56,032 nt of DNA, taken from the NCBI GenBank assembly GCA_022650485.1, contig JALCPP010000002.1, positions 280,007-336,038 on the forward strand. Direction: 5' to 3'. A program made the position numbers and the translations under genes. The first letter of the stretch is position 1; each line of letters begins with the position of its first letter. The notes under the pieces were generated by a model. That model was not told the DNA's origin. It did not search any database and worked only from the letters and a program-made list of their open reading frames with translations. Of the stretch, positions 32,873 to 41,246 are shown piece after piece. Source of the stretch: Oscillospiraceae bacterium (GTDB taxonomy: Bacteria; Bacillota; Clostridia; Oscillospirales; Acutalibacteraceae).

Positions 32873-35522
32873 GAGAATAGCCGTTGCTGCGGAGGCATTT
32901 GCTGATGCGAAGGCAACTTCCATTGCAGTAAAAAATTCAGAAGGCAGCAATGTGATTTTAATTCAATCGGCAACAGCTGATCCAGATGTCGAGCCCGAGG
33001 TCGTTGGCGGCTGGGTCGGTCTGTACAAAGACAGCGGAACAAATCAGCATTACTTTGCTACAGCGATGGCAAACACCGATGCTGGCTATGCATTTTCCGG
33101 GTGGACCGTAGATGATGGAGAAGCTACCGAGTCGAATCTGCTGGAAATTGCAAGCGGGGCATGTACTGCAAATTTTGGCCCTGCCGTTGAAACGGATGAA
33201 ATTCTTGAAGTTGCACCGGGGGACACATGTGAATCATACGCTATAGTGGGCAAAGCATATCGCCTACAATTGGAAGGGTATTCCGGTGAATATGAATGGT
33301 CTGTCGTGGACGGAATGTCCAAGCTGGATCCGTATTCCGATGTGGAAGATGAAGTAACTGACGATGATGTTGTTGCCATTCAGGGCAATATCCTGACAGC
33401 AAAGCATCCAGGGCGCGTTTTGCTGCAGGCGCAAACCGGGTCAGACACTTTCTACGGGCGCGTTGAGGTAGATGAATATCCAGAATTTCCGGACATTGAC
33501 GATATCAGGTTATATCTGGGAACGTCCGGTCAGGGAGAATCTGTGACGATGATTCCGAAAGACGGAGCTGCTTTCCCTGAAAATTACACTGTGGAGTTTT
33601 TGGGCAGAGACAAAGCTGTCGTTCAGTATGAAAAGACGGCTGCCGGTGTTGTTGTAACACCTCTGAAGACCGGATGTCAGTATCTTAAGTTGACTGCGCA
33701 GGGGTATATGCGTGAGCTGGTTGCAATTCGCGTGAAAAACAAGCAGCTCTCCATTGTGAGACCTTATGACGAAGATGACAGACACCCTAACGATATTGAG
33801 AAAAAGCATTTATTTAGCGACGATCCGATAACTCCGTTTCGTGTGTATGCAAATGACGGTGAAACACCGGCCTGCACATGGCAGTCAAGCAACGAATCGG
33901 TTGCCACTGTGGACGGGAGCGGCGATGTGACCCCCGTCGGCATTGGCGTGGCCACAATTACTGTCAGCGCGGGCGACTATTTGAATGATACCGCACTTGT
34001 AGCAGTAAGAAATAAACCAGAGTCGCAAATTTCCTATTCCTACTCGGGAGACAGTTCGTTTACACCGTTGCCAACACCGTCTGAGTGCTCGTTAGGGGAC
34101 TGCGACGGTGAAGAAAATCTGGATTTGGTTGAATATAAGTTTAATGTTGATGACGTATTGTCTCACGACGGTTCTTTGATCGTGAAGGTCCCGATTAAAA
34201 GCAGCGATTACAATATTCAGGCAACGACAGCAGTTCTGGACGATAATTATAACGATGAGAATACTTTTATGAAATATGATTCCTATAATTATCAGTTTGT
34301 TACCGGGGTGACGACAAGAGAGTGCGATGACAAGACACTGGTGTCCATTCCGCTGGATCAGTTGGAACCCTATAATCAGATCGCTATTCGAGCAGTTCCG
34401 AAAACATCAGGGACCGCCATATCCTGGGATATCTGCTATGAAAATTCCGAAGAAAATCTTCAGAACCCTACGTTTGGACGAGCTGGTACCTATCAATGCT
34501 CTTCGGACGGTCAGACCAAAACATTTCGATTCAATCAGCAGGGCGAGTTTTGGTGGACGGATCCGTCCGGAACAGAACATCAGATTAAGGCCCCAGAGTA
34601 TCAAGACACATATACGGATGATTATGGCTTTGTATATAGGCAATACTTGGAATTTGAGGTTAGAGAGAATTTAGTCAATTGGATTGACGTCAGCATTGCA
34701 AATGAAAACCCGACTGTCCGCTGGCTGAACGTGCAGGAGGAGAAGCTTCAGCTGTCTCTTTTCTATGATGAAGAAGAGAACGGGTTTAGGGACTTTATGA
34801 GTGATGACGGTGATATGTACTATCTAAATGGTGAAAATCCAGATGATGACGATCCGAGCGATGATCACCATGACGACGATCCGAGCGATGATCACCATGA
34901 CGACGATCCAAGCGATGATCACCATGACGACGATGACGATGACGACCACAGCGATCATCATCACAGCCATCATAACTCAACTAACGACAGCATAAGCGAT
35001 GATGATACGGACACATCGCCGTTTGGTACATTTTCCAGCGACACAACAACGGACTTCACCTGCAATGATTCTTATGTATTTAAGGTTACCAGTGAGAACG
35101 GCACAGTCCCTGTGTTTGTAGCCGGTACTGCCGGTGTTGTGAAAACACAGCTGGTCAAGCAGGAAGGAAACCATTATTTCTTTAAAATTATTGCAATTGG
35201 TCAGCCTGGCGCGAAAGTCGGCATTTACGTAAACGGTGTGAAAGTGGTGGTTGTAACGGTCGGGGCGAATGCTTCCGGCGTGATAAGCGATACCACGCTT
35301 CCGTTCCAGGTAAAGCCGGGCGCAAGTTATATGATCAAGCTGACTGCAGGCACGGTACCGACATTGACTGCGGGAACCCCTTCGGCATTCCGGGTTGAAT
35401 TTGTCAATTCGGTCGGCCAGGACCATTTCTTCAGAATAACCGCAGTTGGGGAAAGCAGCGACGGTTCCGGGTTCTATATCAATTCCGGAAACAGCCCGGC
35501 TGTTATTGCGACGATTGCATAG
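32871..35522 (+). CDS. Large repeat-containing surface-type protein, start uncertain
   Basis: The open frame encodes 883 residues resembling a cell-surface or secreted protein. In order: an InlB-like repeat segment (AGYAFSGWTVDDGE, about 70-105), a bacterial Ig-like (BIG2) domain (TWQSSNESVATVDGSGDVTP, about 340-380), uncharacterised beta-rich regions, an Asp/His tract (657-702) and two C-terminal copies of a roughly 75-residue domain (SYVFKVTSENGTVPVF... and SYMIKLTAGTVPTL...). No signal peptide is visible. The ATG overlaps a -10 box; GTG 32952 with AGAAGG 7 bases upstream is an alternative. It may be missing its 5' end. A strong terminator follows. Confidence 0.75.
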   Translation: MRIAVAAEAFADAKATSIAVKNSEGSNVILIQSATADPDVEPEVVGGWVGLYKDSGTNQHYFATAMANTDAGYAFSGWTVDDGEATESNLLEIASGACTANFGPAVETDEILEVAPGDTCESYAIVGKAYRLQLEGYSGEYEWSVVDGMSKLDPYSDVEDEVTDDDVVAIQGNILTAKHPGRVLLQAQTGSDTFYGRVEVDEYPEFPDIDDIRLYLGTSGQGESVTMIPKDGAAFPENYTVEFLGRDKAVVQYEKTAAGVVVTPLKTGCQYLKLTAQGYMRELVAIRVKNKQLSIVRPYDEDDRHPNDIEKKHLFSDDPITPFRVYANDGETPACTWQSSNESVATVDGSGDVTPVGIGVATITVSAGDYLNDTALVAVRNKPESQISYSYSGDSSFTPLPTPSECSLGDCDGEENLDLVEYKFNVDDVLSHDGSLIVKVPIKSSDYNIQATTAVLDDNYNDENTFMKYDSYNYQFVTGVTTRECDDKTLVSIPLDQLEPYNQIAIRAVPKTSGTAISWDICYENSEENLQNPTFGRAGTYQCSSDGQTKTFRFNQQGEFWWTDPSGTEHQIKAPEYQDTYTDDYGFVYRQYLEFEVRENLVNWIDVSIANENPTVRWLNVQEEKLQLSLFYDEEENGFRDFMSDDGDMYYLNGENPDDDDPSDDHHDDDPSDDHHDDDPSDDHHDDDDDDDHSDHHHSHHNSTNDSISDDDTDTSPFGTFSSDTTTDFTCNDSYVFKVTSENGTVPVFVAGTAGVVKTQLVKQEGNHYFFKIIAIGQPGAKVGIYVNGVKVVVVTVGANASGVISDTTLPFQVKPGASYMIKLTAGTVPTLTAGTPSAFRVEFVNSVGQDHFFRITAVGESSDGSGFYINSGNSPAVIATIA
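34842..34976 (+). repeat. Asp/His-rich tract with 27-bp tandem repeats
   Basis: Three near-identical 27-bp units encode DDDPSDDHH, followed by a run of Asp and His (DDDDDDDHSDHHHSHH). It lies within the large surface-type gene between its beta-rich part and the two C-terminal repeats. Such a tract is likely disordered and could bind divalent metal ions. Confidence 0.85.
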
Positions 35523-35587
35523 TTCTCGGCTTTAAAAGAACTGTTTTACAAGTGCATGATGCGGGATTCGTCTTGCAGAATGGCATC

Positions 35588-35633
35588 AAAGCCTCTCTTT
35601 CACAGGTTCAGACTGTGAAAGAGGGGCTTTTTT
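35588..35633 (+). terminator. Terminator of the surface-type gene
   Basis: GCCtCTCTTTCACA pairs with TGTGAAAGAGgGGC, followed by TTTTTT. Confidence 0.9.
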
Positions 35634-35752
35634 CATGGAGAAAGTAAGCTGAAACCCAAATTGTATTCTTAATATGCTGGCCCGTTCGGCACGTGTTGTT
35701 GGGTGAAGTCACGATCATTTTAAAAGAAAAGCAAAACAAGCTCAATTGCATC

Positions 35753-35811
35753 TTGACTATTTTAAGGTGCGGCTATATAATTAGGAAGCCAAATAGATAG
35801 GACTCCTAATT
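35753..35811 (+). promoter_or_regulatory. Promoter and palindromic operator of the MarR/ABC operon
   Basis: TTGACT (35753-35758), a 17-base spacer and TATAAT (35776-35781). AATTAGGA (35779-35786) and TCCTAATT (35804-35811) form a perfect 8-bp inverted repeat that overlaps the -10 and the start of transcription, an ideal site for autorepression by the MarR protein. Confidence 0.75.
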
Positions 35812-35839
35812 AATAGTCAGAAAGAAGGATTTTGATATA

Positions 35840-36346
35840 ATGCCGGAAAAAAAGACAGGAGAGGCGACAAAAAGGCTGCTGGAAGCGATGTTTCAGTTTC
35901 GCCGCTTGCGTGATATTCCATATTGGGGAAAGAAGCCGCACCGGCATCTCTGCAAGCACAGTGACATGATGATTTTGTTTGCTTTAAAACAGACAGAGCC
36001 TGAATTCCCGAAAGGGGTCAGCATTAAGGAATTGAGCCGGTATTTGAACTTAAAATCTCCGACGGTCACGCCGGTTGCTTATCATCTGGAAAAGATGGGG
36101 CTGGTGGGGCGCAGTACGGATGAAAAGGACCGCCGTATTAACCGCATCTTTTTGACGGAGGCAGGACGTAAATTCCTAATTGCTCAAAAGCAGCGTCTGG
36201 CCGACCATATCCACGGGTTGGTTCAATATCTGGGTGTGGAAAAGAGTATGACGTTAGCCGAATTGCTTGACGAAGCCTACCAATATGAATACAGCCAGAT
36301 ACAGAAAGAAAATAATTTTACCGGTCATGGCGCGGGGGGTCAGTAA
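35840..36346 (+). CDS. MarR family transcriptional regulator
   Basis: A 168-residue winged-helix regulator, probably the repressor of the ABC exporter encoded immediately downstream. The DNA-binding region is GVSIKELSRYLNLKSPTVTP with VAYHLEKMGLVGRSTDEKDRR as recognition helix and wing (about residues 55-100). The N-terminus is rich in Arg/Lys. AGAAGG precedes the ATG. The next gene starts at the base after its stop. It is probably a drug-sensing repressor acting at the palindrome at 35779-35811. Confidence 0.9.
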   Translation: MPEKKTGEATKRLLEAMFQFRRLRDIPYWGKKPHRHLCKHSDMMILFALKQTEPEFPKGVSIKELSRYLNLKSPTVTPVAYHLEKMGLVGRSTDEKDRRINRIFLTEAGRKFLIAQKQRLADHIHGLVQYLGVEKSMTLAELLDEAYQYEYSQIQKENNFTGHGAGGQ

Positions 36347-38074
36347 ATGCTGAAAATATATCGGAACATGAAGAAATTTGCAGCCCCCATTGCGGGGATT
36401 CTGCTTCTTCTGTTTCTTCAGGTTATGTCCGATCTTTATCTGCCGACTCTGATGTCGGACATTGTGAATAACGGGATTTTAGAGGGGAATGTCGCATATA
36501 TCTGGAAAACCGGCGCGGTGATGCTTCTCGCCGCTGCGGGCGGTGTTGTCTGCGCCGTGGCGGCGGGTTACCTGGGGGCAAAAGTCGCTGTGGGAATGGG
36601 CCGAATGTTAAGGAATCAGCTCTTTCGCCACGTTGAAAGTTTTTCGCTGAGCGAATTTGAACGATTTGGTTCTTCTACCCTGATTACGCGGACCACCAAC
36701 GATATTATTCAGGTGCAGACGGTGACCATTATGATCATCAATATGATGGTTCGGGCGCCGCTGACCTGTGTCGGCGGTGTGATTCAGGCGTATCATCAGG
36801 ACCGGATGCTGACGCTGATTCTTGCCGTCGCGCTGCCGGTCTTAATTCTGGTGATTGCGTTTGTCACTTCAAAAGTGATTCCGCTGTTCCGTCAGGTTCA
36901 GCAAAAGCTGGACGGGATGAACCTGATTCTGCGGGAAAATCTTACAGGAATTCGGGTAATTCGTGCTTTTAATAAAAAGGACCACGAAACGGCAAAATTT
37001 GAAAATGCCAACCGTGATTTGACCGATACCTATATCCGCGTGAATCGCATCATGGCGTTTTTGATGCCGATGATGATGCTGATTATGAATTTGGTCACGG
37101 TAAGTATTCTTTGGTTCGGGAGCAAAAGAATCGATACCGGGGAAATGAATATCGGCGCGCTGATGGCATTTACGCAGTACGCGATGCAGATTATGTTTTC
37201 GCTGCTGATGTTCGTTATGATGTTCGTGATGATTCCGCGGGCACAGGCTGCTGCCGACCGCATTAATGCCGTTTTGGGGACTGCCCCTGAAATTACAGAT
37301 CCGGATTCCCCGGCAACTGCGGAAAATAAGAAAGGATATGTGGAATTTCGCAATGTTACATTTCGGTACCGCGGCGCGGAACAGCCTGCAATTCGCAATG
37401 TTTCCTTTTCCGTGCGGCCGGGGGAAACCACAGCTGTGATTGGGGGAACCGGCAGCGGAAAAAGTACGCTGCTAAAACTGATTTCCCGTTTTTATGAAGC
37501 GGACGAAGGGGAAATTCTGGTCGATGGCACCGATGTAAAAGCGATGGCGCAAAAGGATTTGAGACGGCGGATCGGCTTTGTTCCGCAGCAGGCCAGCCTG
37601 TTTACAGGCACAGTGAAAGAAAATCTGCTCTTCGGGAAAGAGGACGCGACGCAGGCAGAAGTGTATCATGCCGCGGAAGTGGCACAGGCCTCAAAGTTTA
37701 TCTCGGAAATGCCGCAGGGGTACGATTCGCTGCTTGCGGAAGGCGGCAGGAACCTTTCCGGGGGGCAGAAGCAGCGCTTATCCATTGCGCGCGCTTTGGT
37801 TAGAAAGCCGGAAATTTATGTATTTGACGACAGTTTTTCCGCACTTGATTTTAAAACCGACGCAAAACTGCGCGCGGCGCTGAAACAAGACACAAAACAG
37901 GCGACCGTGATTATTGTTGCGCAGCGTGTCGGAACTGTGATGGACGCCGACCGGATTATTGTTTTGGACGAAGGTTCGGTCGCTGGAATCGGAACCCACA
38001 GGGAGCTGCTGAAAGAATGCGGAGTTTACCGTGAAATTGCAGCGTCGCAGCTTTCAGAGGAGGAACTGTCATGA
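36347..38074 (+). CDS. ABC exporter half-transporter, degenerate ATPase subunit
   Basis: A 575-residue half-transporter with six membrane helices (about 15-300) and a C-terminal ATPase. The ATPase has Walker A GGTGSGKST and signature LSGGQ, but Walker B reads VFDDS, with Asp at the catalytic Glu position, and the H-loop reads VAQRVGT, with Gln replacing His. This is the pattern of the degenerate member of heterodimeric multidrug exporters such as LmrC/EfrC/BmrC. Its partner follows with a four-base overlap. Confidence 0.93.
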   Translation: MLKIYRNMKKFAAPIAGILLLLFLQVMSDLYLPTLMSDIVNNGILEGNVAYIWKTGAVMLLAAAGGVVCAVAAGYLGAKVAVGMGRMLRNQLFRHVESFSLSEFERFGSSTLITRTTNDIIQVQTVTIMIINMMVRAPLTCVGGVIQAYHQDRMLTLILAVALPVLILVIAFVTSKVIPLFRQVQQKLDGMNLILRENLTGIRVIRAFNKKDHETAKFENANRDLTDTYIRVNRIMAFLMPMMMLIMNLVTVSILWFGSKRIDTGEMNIGALMAFTQYAMQIMFSLLMFVMMFVMIPRAQAAADRINAVLGTAPEITDPDSPATAENKKGYVEFRNVTFRYRGAEQPAIRNVSFSVRPGETTAVIGGTGSGKSTLLKLISRFYEADEGEILVDGTDVKAMAQKDLRRRIGFVPQQASLFTGTVKENLLFGKEDATQAEVYHAAEVAQASKFISEMPQGYDSLLAEGGRNLSGGQKQRLSIARALVRKPEIYVFDDSFSALDFKTDAKLRAALKQDTKQATVIIVAQRVGTVMDADRIIVLDEGSVAGIGTHRELLKECGVYREIAASQLSEEELS

Positions 38075-40359
38075 GCAATCATAAACAGCCGACCCGCCCG
38101 GCGGGCGGTCCGGGTGGCATGGGGCACGGCGGCCCGGGAGGCGCAATTGGAAGACCCGTGCAGAAAGCAAAGAATTTTAAGGGGACACTCAAGCGTCTGT
38201 CTGGATATTTAAAACCACACACCTTCCAGCTTGCCATGGTTTTCTTTTTTGCACTTTTGTCCACTGCCTTTACCGTGCTGGCGCCAAGGATCAGCGGTGA
38301 CTCAATCAATCAGCTCACCGACGGGCTGATTGCAAAGCACATTGTTTCTGAAGTGACCAAGGCGCAGGATTCGATGGTTCCCGCTCTGACCGGACGGTTA
38401 AATCAAATTGAAACCGGCCGCGAACAGGCTCAAGAGCAGGCCAAAGCGGCCGTTCGTGCGGAATTAGAGGAGAAGGGAGCCGCGCAGGATCAAATTGAGG
38501 CGGCGGAACAGCAGGCGGCATCTGCCGCGGGGAAAGCCTTTGACAAACAGCTGTCCCAAACCGTTTTGCCGGAGCAGCAAAGCGCGATGCGCGAGCTGGT
38601 GCAGCTGACGCGCATCGGCGACCTGACCGGCGCGGAGGAAAAAGCGGAGGCGGTGGAACGGTTTGCTTCCCTGACAAAACTGCTGCCGCAGTCCGGCAGG
38701 GACCAGTCGTTTCAAATCAGCGACGGCGATTTGCAGAAATATCTGGGCGATATCCGGGAAACCAACGGAGCGATTCCGTTTCGGGCGATCGGCAAGACCC
38801 TTCTGCTTCTTTTGCTGATTTACCTGTTCAGCGCTCTGTTTACGTTTCTGATGCGGTATATCATGGCGGGCGTATCGCAGATTACGGTATACGGCCTGCG
38901 AAAGGAACTGAACGGAAAACTTTCGCGCCTGCCGCTTCAATATTACGACAGCCACCCAAGCGGCGACATTCTCAGCCGTATGACAAATGATATCGACACT
39001 ATCTCCGGCACACTTCAGCAGAGTCTGACCCAGCTTGCTTTGTCCGTGTGCCAGATTCTCGGCTACATTATCATGATGCTGCTTTACAGCCCTGTATTGA
39101 CGCTGATTGTGCTGTGCACCCTGCCGCTTTACATTGGGGTTACCATGCTGATTGCGTCGCATTCCCAAAAATATTACAAAGCGCAGCAAAAGTATCTTGG
39201 TAAGCTCAGCGGGCACACAGAAGAGATGTTCACGGGCCATATCATCGTAAAGGCGTTCGGGCGCGAGAAAGAGTCGGTTGAAACATTTGAGCAGGTTAAC
39301 GACGACCTTTACGAGGCGGGGTGGAAAGCCCAGTTTATGAGCGGCGTGATGTATCCGCTGATGAATTTCGTAAGCAATCTCGGCTATGTTATGATTTCGG
39401 TCATCGGTGGTATCTTTGTGACAAAGAGTGTGCTGAACATCGGGGATATCACGGCATTTATTCAGTATTCCAGGTCGTTTTCCATGCCGATTATCCAGAC
39501 CGCCAACATCGCCAATATCATTCAGTCGACCGTTGCGTGCGCCGAGCGTGTCTTTGAAATTCTCGATGAAGAAGAAGAAATTCCAGACGCGGAAGATACT
39601 GTGAATCTGATAGACCCGAAGGGAAATATCCGATTTGACCATGTGAAATTCCGTTATCAGGAATCCGCACCGCTGATGGAGGACATGAACCTTGACTTTA
39701 GGCAGGGGGAAACCGTTGCTATTGTAGGGCCGACCGGGGCGGGCAAGACGACTCTTGTCAATCTGTTGATGAGGTTTTACGAAATTAACGCGGGTGCCAT
39801 TACGTTTGACGGGGTGGATATCCGGAGAATGGCTCGGGGCAATCTGCGCAAACTGTTTGGAATGGTGCTGCAGGAAACCTGGCTGTTCCACGGGACGATT
39901 GAGGAAAATATCGCTTATGGAAAGGAACAAGCCACGCATGAGCAGGTGGTGGCTGCGGCGAAGGCCGCGCACGCGGATCATTTTATCCGTTCCCTGCCGG
40001 ATGGCTACCAAACCGTTTTGAATGAAGAAGCATCCAATATTTCTCAGGGGCAGAAACAGCTTTTGACCATTGCCCGCGCGATTTTGGCGGACCCGGCCGT
40101 GCTGATTCTGGACGAAGCAACCAGCAGTGTCGACACCCGCACCGAAGTTTTGATTCAGAAGGCGATGGGTGCTCTGATGCGGGACAGGACCAATTTTGTC
40201 ATTGCACATCGGCTTTCCACGATTCGGGATGCTCACCTGATTCTTGTAATGGACCACGGCACGATTGTCGAAACCGGAAACCACAGGGAATTGATGGAGA
40301 AAAACGGATTTTACGCAAATTTGTACAACAGTCAGTTTGCGGGGGCCAATCTGGAATAA
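38071..40359 (+). CDS. ABC exporter half-transporter, catalytic subunit with long insertion
   Basis: A 762-residue partner of the preceding half-transporter. The N-terminus is Gly/Pro-rich (AGGPGGMGHGGPGG). Between helices 1 and 2 a charged, coiled-coil-like insertion (about residues 85-225, rich in Ala/Glu/Gln) should face the outside. The ATPase has Walker A GPTGAGKTT, a variant signature ISQGQ, canonical Walker B LILDEATSSVD and H-loop IAHRLST, so it supplies the active catalytic Glu and His. This layout matches LmrD/EfrD-type subunits. Its ATG overlaps the upstream stop (ATGA). A terminator follows. Confidence 0.93.
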   Translation: MSNHKQPTRPAGGPGGMGHGGPGGAIGRPVQKAKNFKGTLKRLSGYLKPHTFQLAMVFFFALLSTAFTVLAPRISGDSINQLTDGLIAKHIVSEVTKAQDSMVPALTGRLNQIETGREQAQEQAKAAVRAELEEKGAAQDQIEAAEQQAASAAGKAFDKQLSQTVLPEQQSAMRELVQLTRIGDLTGAEEKAEAVERFASLTKLLPQSGRDQSFQISDGDLQKYLGDIRETNGAIPFRAIGKTLLLLLLIYLFSALFTFLMRYIMAGVSQITVYGLRKELNGKLSRLPLQYYDSHPSGDILSRMTNDIDTISGTLQQSLTQLALSVCQILGYIIMMLLYSPVLTLIVLCTLPLYIGVTMLIASHSQKYYKAQQKYLGKLSGHTEEMFTGHIIVKAFGREKESVETFEQVNDDLYEAGWKAQFMSGVMYPLMNFVSNLGYVMISVIGGIFVTKSVLNIGDITAFIQYSRSFSMPIIQTANIANIIQSTVACAERVFEILDEEEEIPDAEDTVNLIDPKGNIRFDHVKFRYQESAPLMEDMNLDFRQGETVAIVGPTGAGKTTLVNLLMRFYEINAGAITFDGVDIRRMARGNLRKLFGMVLQETWLFHGTIEENIAYGKEQATHEQVVAAAKAAHADHFIRSLPDGYQTVLNEEASNISQGQKQLLTIARAILADPAVLILDEATSSVDTRTEVLIQKAMGALMRDRTNFVIAHRLSTIRDAHLILVMDHGTIVETGNHRELMEKNGFYANLYNSQFAGANLE

Positions 40360-40370
40360 ATTCCGGAAAC

Positions 40371-40406
40371 AAAACCGGCGCAGAGCAAAACTCCGCGCCG
40401 GTTCTG
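40371..40406. terminator. Terminator after the ABC exporter operon
   Basis: AACCGGCGCaGAG pairs with CTCcGCGCCGGTT over a 4-base loop; the T run is weak. It also lies beyond the end of the convergent minus-strand gene. Confidence 0.75.
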
Positions 40407-40440
40407 TATCGTTTGTGACGAACTGATTTTTAAATTTTAT

Positions 40441-40773
40441 TTAGGAAAGACCGGTTCGGTACAGTGGCAGGACGTTGATGACCGGCACTTCATAGGGATG
40501 GGCCGCTTTTATGGCACGGATGGTATCGTCAACTTTTTCTTTTCTGCAAAGAACCTCCACTTTGTATTCCTGCGCGGTACACAGCTTGTTTTCGTCGCCA
40601 TTGTAAGGGTGGCTTCCTTTCAGCGGGCGCCAGCAGCCGGTGCTTTCGCTGTAAGAAAGGCAGCTGTCGTAATTTCCGATATGCCCCGCGTCCACACTTT
40701 GCAGCGCTTTGCGGACGGGTTCCAGATGTGTTTTCGGCACATAGATTTCTATTTTACAAAATTGAAATTCCAT
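40441..40773 (-). CDS. YqfO/NIF3-like small domain protein
   Basis: A 110-residue stand-alone version of the PII/CutA-like domain that is inserted in YqfO (NIF3) proteins. Typical elements are FCKIEIYVPKTHLEPVRKAL at the start, GHIGNYDSCLSYS, GCWRPLKGSHPY and HPYEVPVINVLPL at the end. Free-standing copies are common in Firmicutes, and their role is unknown; the fold suggests binding of a metal ion or small ligand. AGGAGG lies 10 bases before the ATG. It is divergent from the small HMA-like gene. Confidence 0.82.
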   Translation of the reverse strand: MEFQFCKIEIYVPKTHLEPVRKALQSVDAGHIGNYDSCLSYSESTGCWRPLKGSHPYNGDENKLCTAQEYKVEVLCRKEKVDDTIRAIKAAHPYEVPVINVLPLYRTGLS

Positions 40774-40853
40774 CTTTAGGATTCCTCCTGTTTTCTGCCA
40801 TGGGCATCAATAGAAATCTCTTCGCCGCGCATACTAAACGGGGAGGTGATCGT

Positions 40854-41093
40854 TTGTCCAAGGCAAGCATCTATTTTAGTTTAAAACACCCCGGCGACAA
40901 GCACGACTGCGCGGAAATTAAGCAAAGACTAGACTCGATTCCGGGCGTCCTTTCCGTCAGTATCAGCAGGGACCATGACCGCGTTTCTGTGGATTACGAT
41001 ACGACCGGAACCGGCCCGGACCGTCTCCGCAGTAAGCTTGGCGATTATGGGTACGCAATTGCGTCTGAGCACTGGCAGGAGCATACGATGTAA
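40854..41093 (+). CDS. Small HMA-like protein lacking the metal-binding CxxC
   Basis: A 79-residue protein with the beta-alpha-beta-beta-alpha-beta pattern of heavy-metal-associated domains: CAEIKQRLDSIPGVLSVSIS, RVSVDYDTTG and LRSKLGDYGYAI. The usual CxxC is absent; only one Cys (in KHDCAE) lies near that position, so canonical copper or zinc binding is unlikely. TTG 40854 is used because GGGGAGGTGAT lies just upstream; the longer open frame has no ribosome binding site and overlaps the divergent gene. A short terminator follows. The function is unknown. Confidence 0.6.
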   Translation: MSKASIYFSLKHPGDKHDCAEIKQRLDSIPGVLSVSISRDHDRVSVDYDTTGTGPDRLRSKLGDYGYAIASEHWQEHTM

Positions 41094-41098
41094 ATTTT

Positions 41099-41119
41099 GA
41101 GCACTCATGCTCTTTTTGT
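41099..41119 (+). terminator. Short terminator after the HMA-like gene
   Basis: GAGCA, a 4-base loop, TGCTC and TTTTTGTTTG. Confidence 0.65.
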
Positions 41120-41246
41120 TTGTATGACTTTTGACCGTAACAACGCCGAATTCAAAACAAATAGTATTATAATATAAATTGTATACGATAAGTATCTAAA
41201 ATCTTATTCAGGATAAGTCACGGCTTTAACCGGGCTTATTCTGTTT

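Noticed and set aside
34842-34930. Possible CRISPR-like array
   Set aside because: The 27-bp units are contiguous with no spacers and keep the reading frame; they are a coding repeat.
34795-34980. Minus-strand His/Arg-rich frame
   Set aside because: It is the antisense reading of the Asp/His tandem repeat and has no start signals.
38464-40284. 606-residue minus-strand open frame
   Set aside because: It is antisense to the ABC exporter subunit, whose motifs are all intact; no ribosome binding site or recognisable family. It is a by-product of codon use in the real gene.
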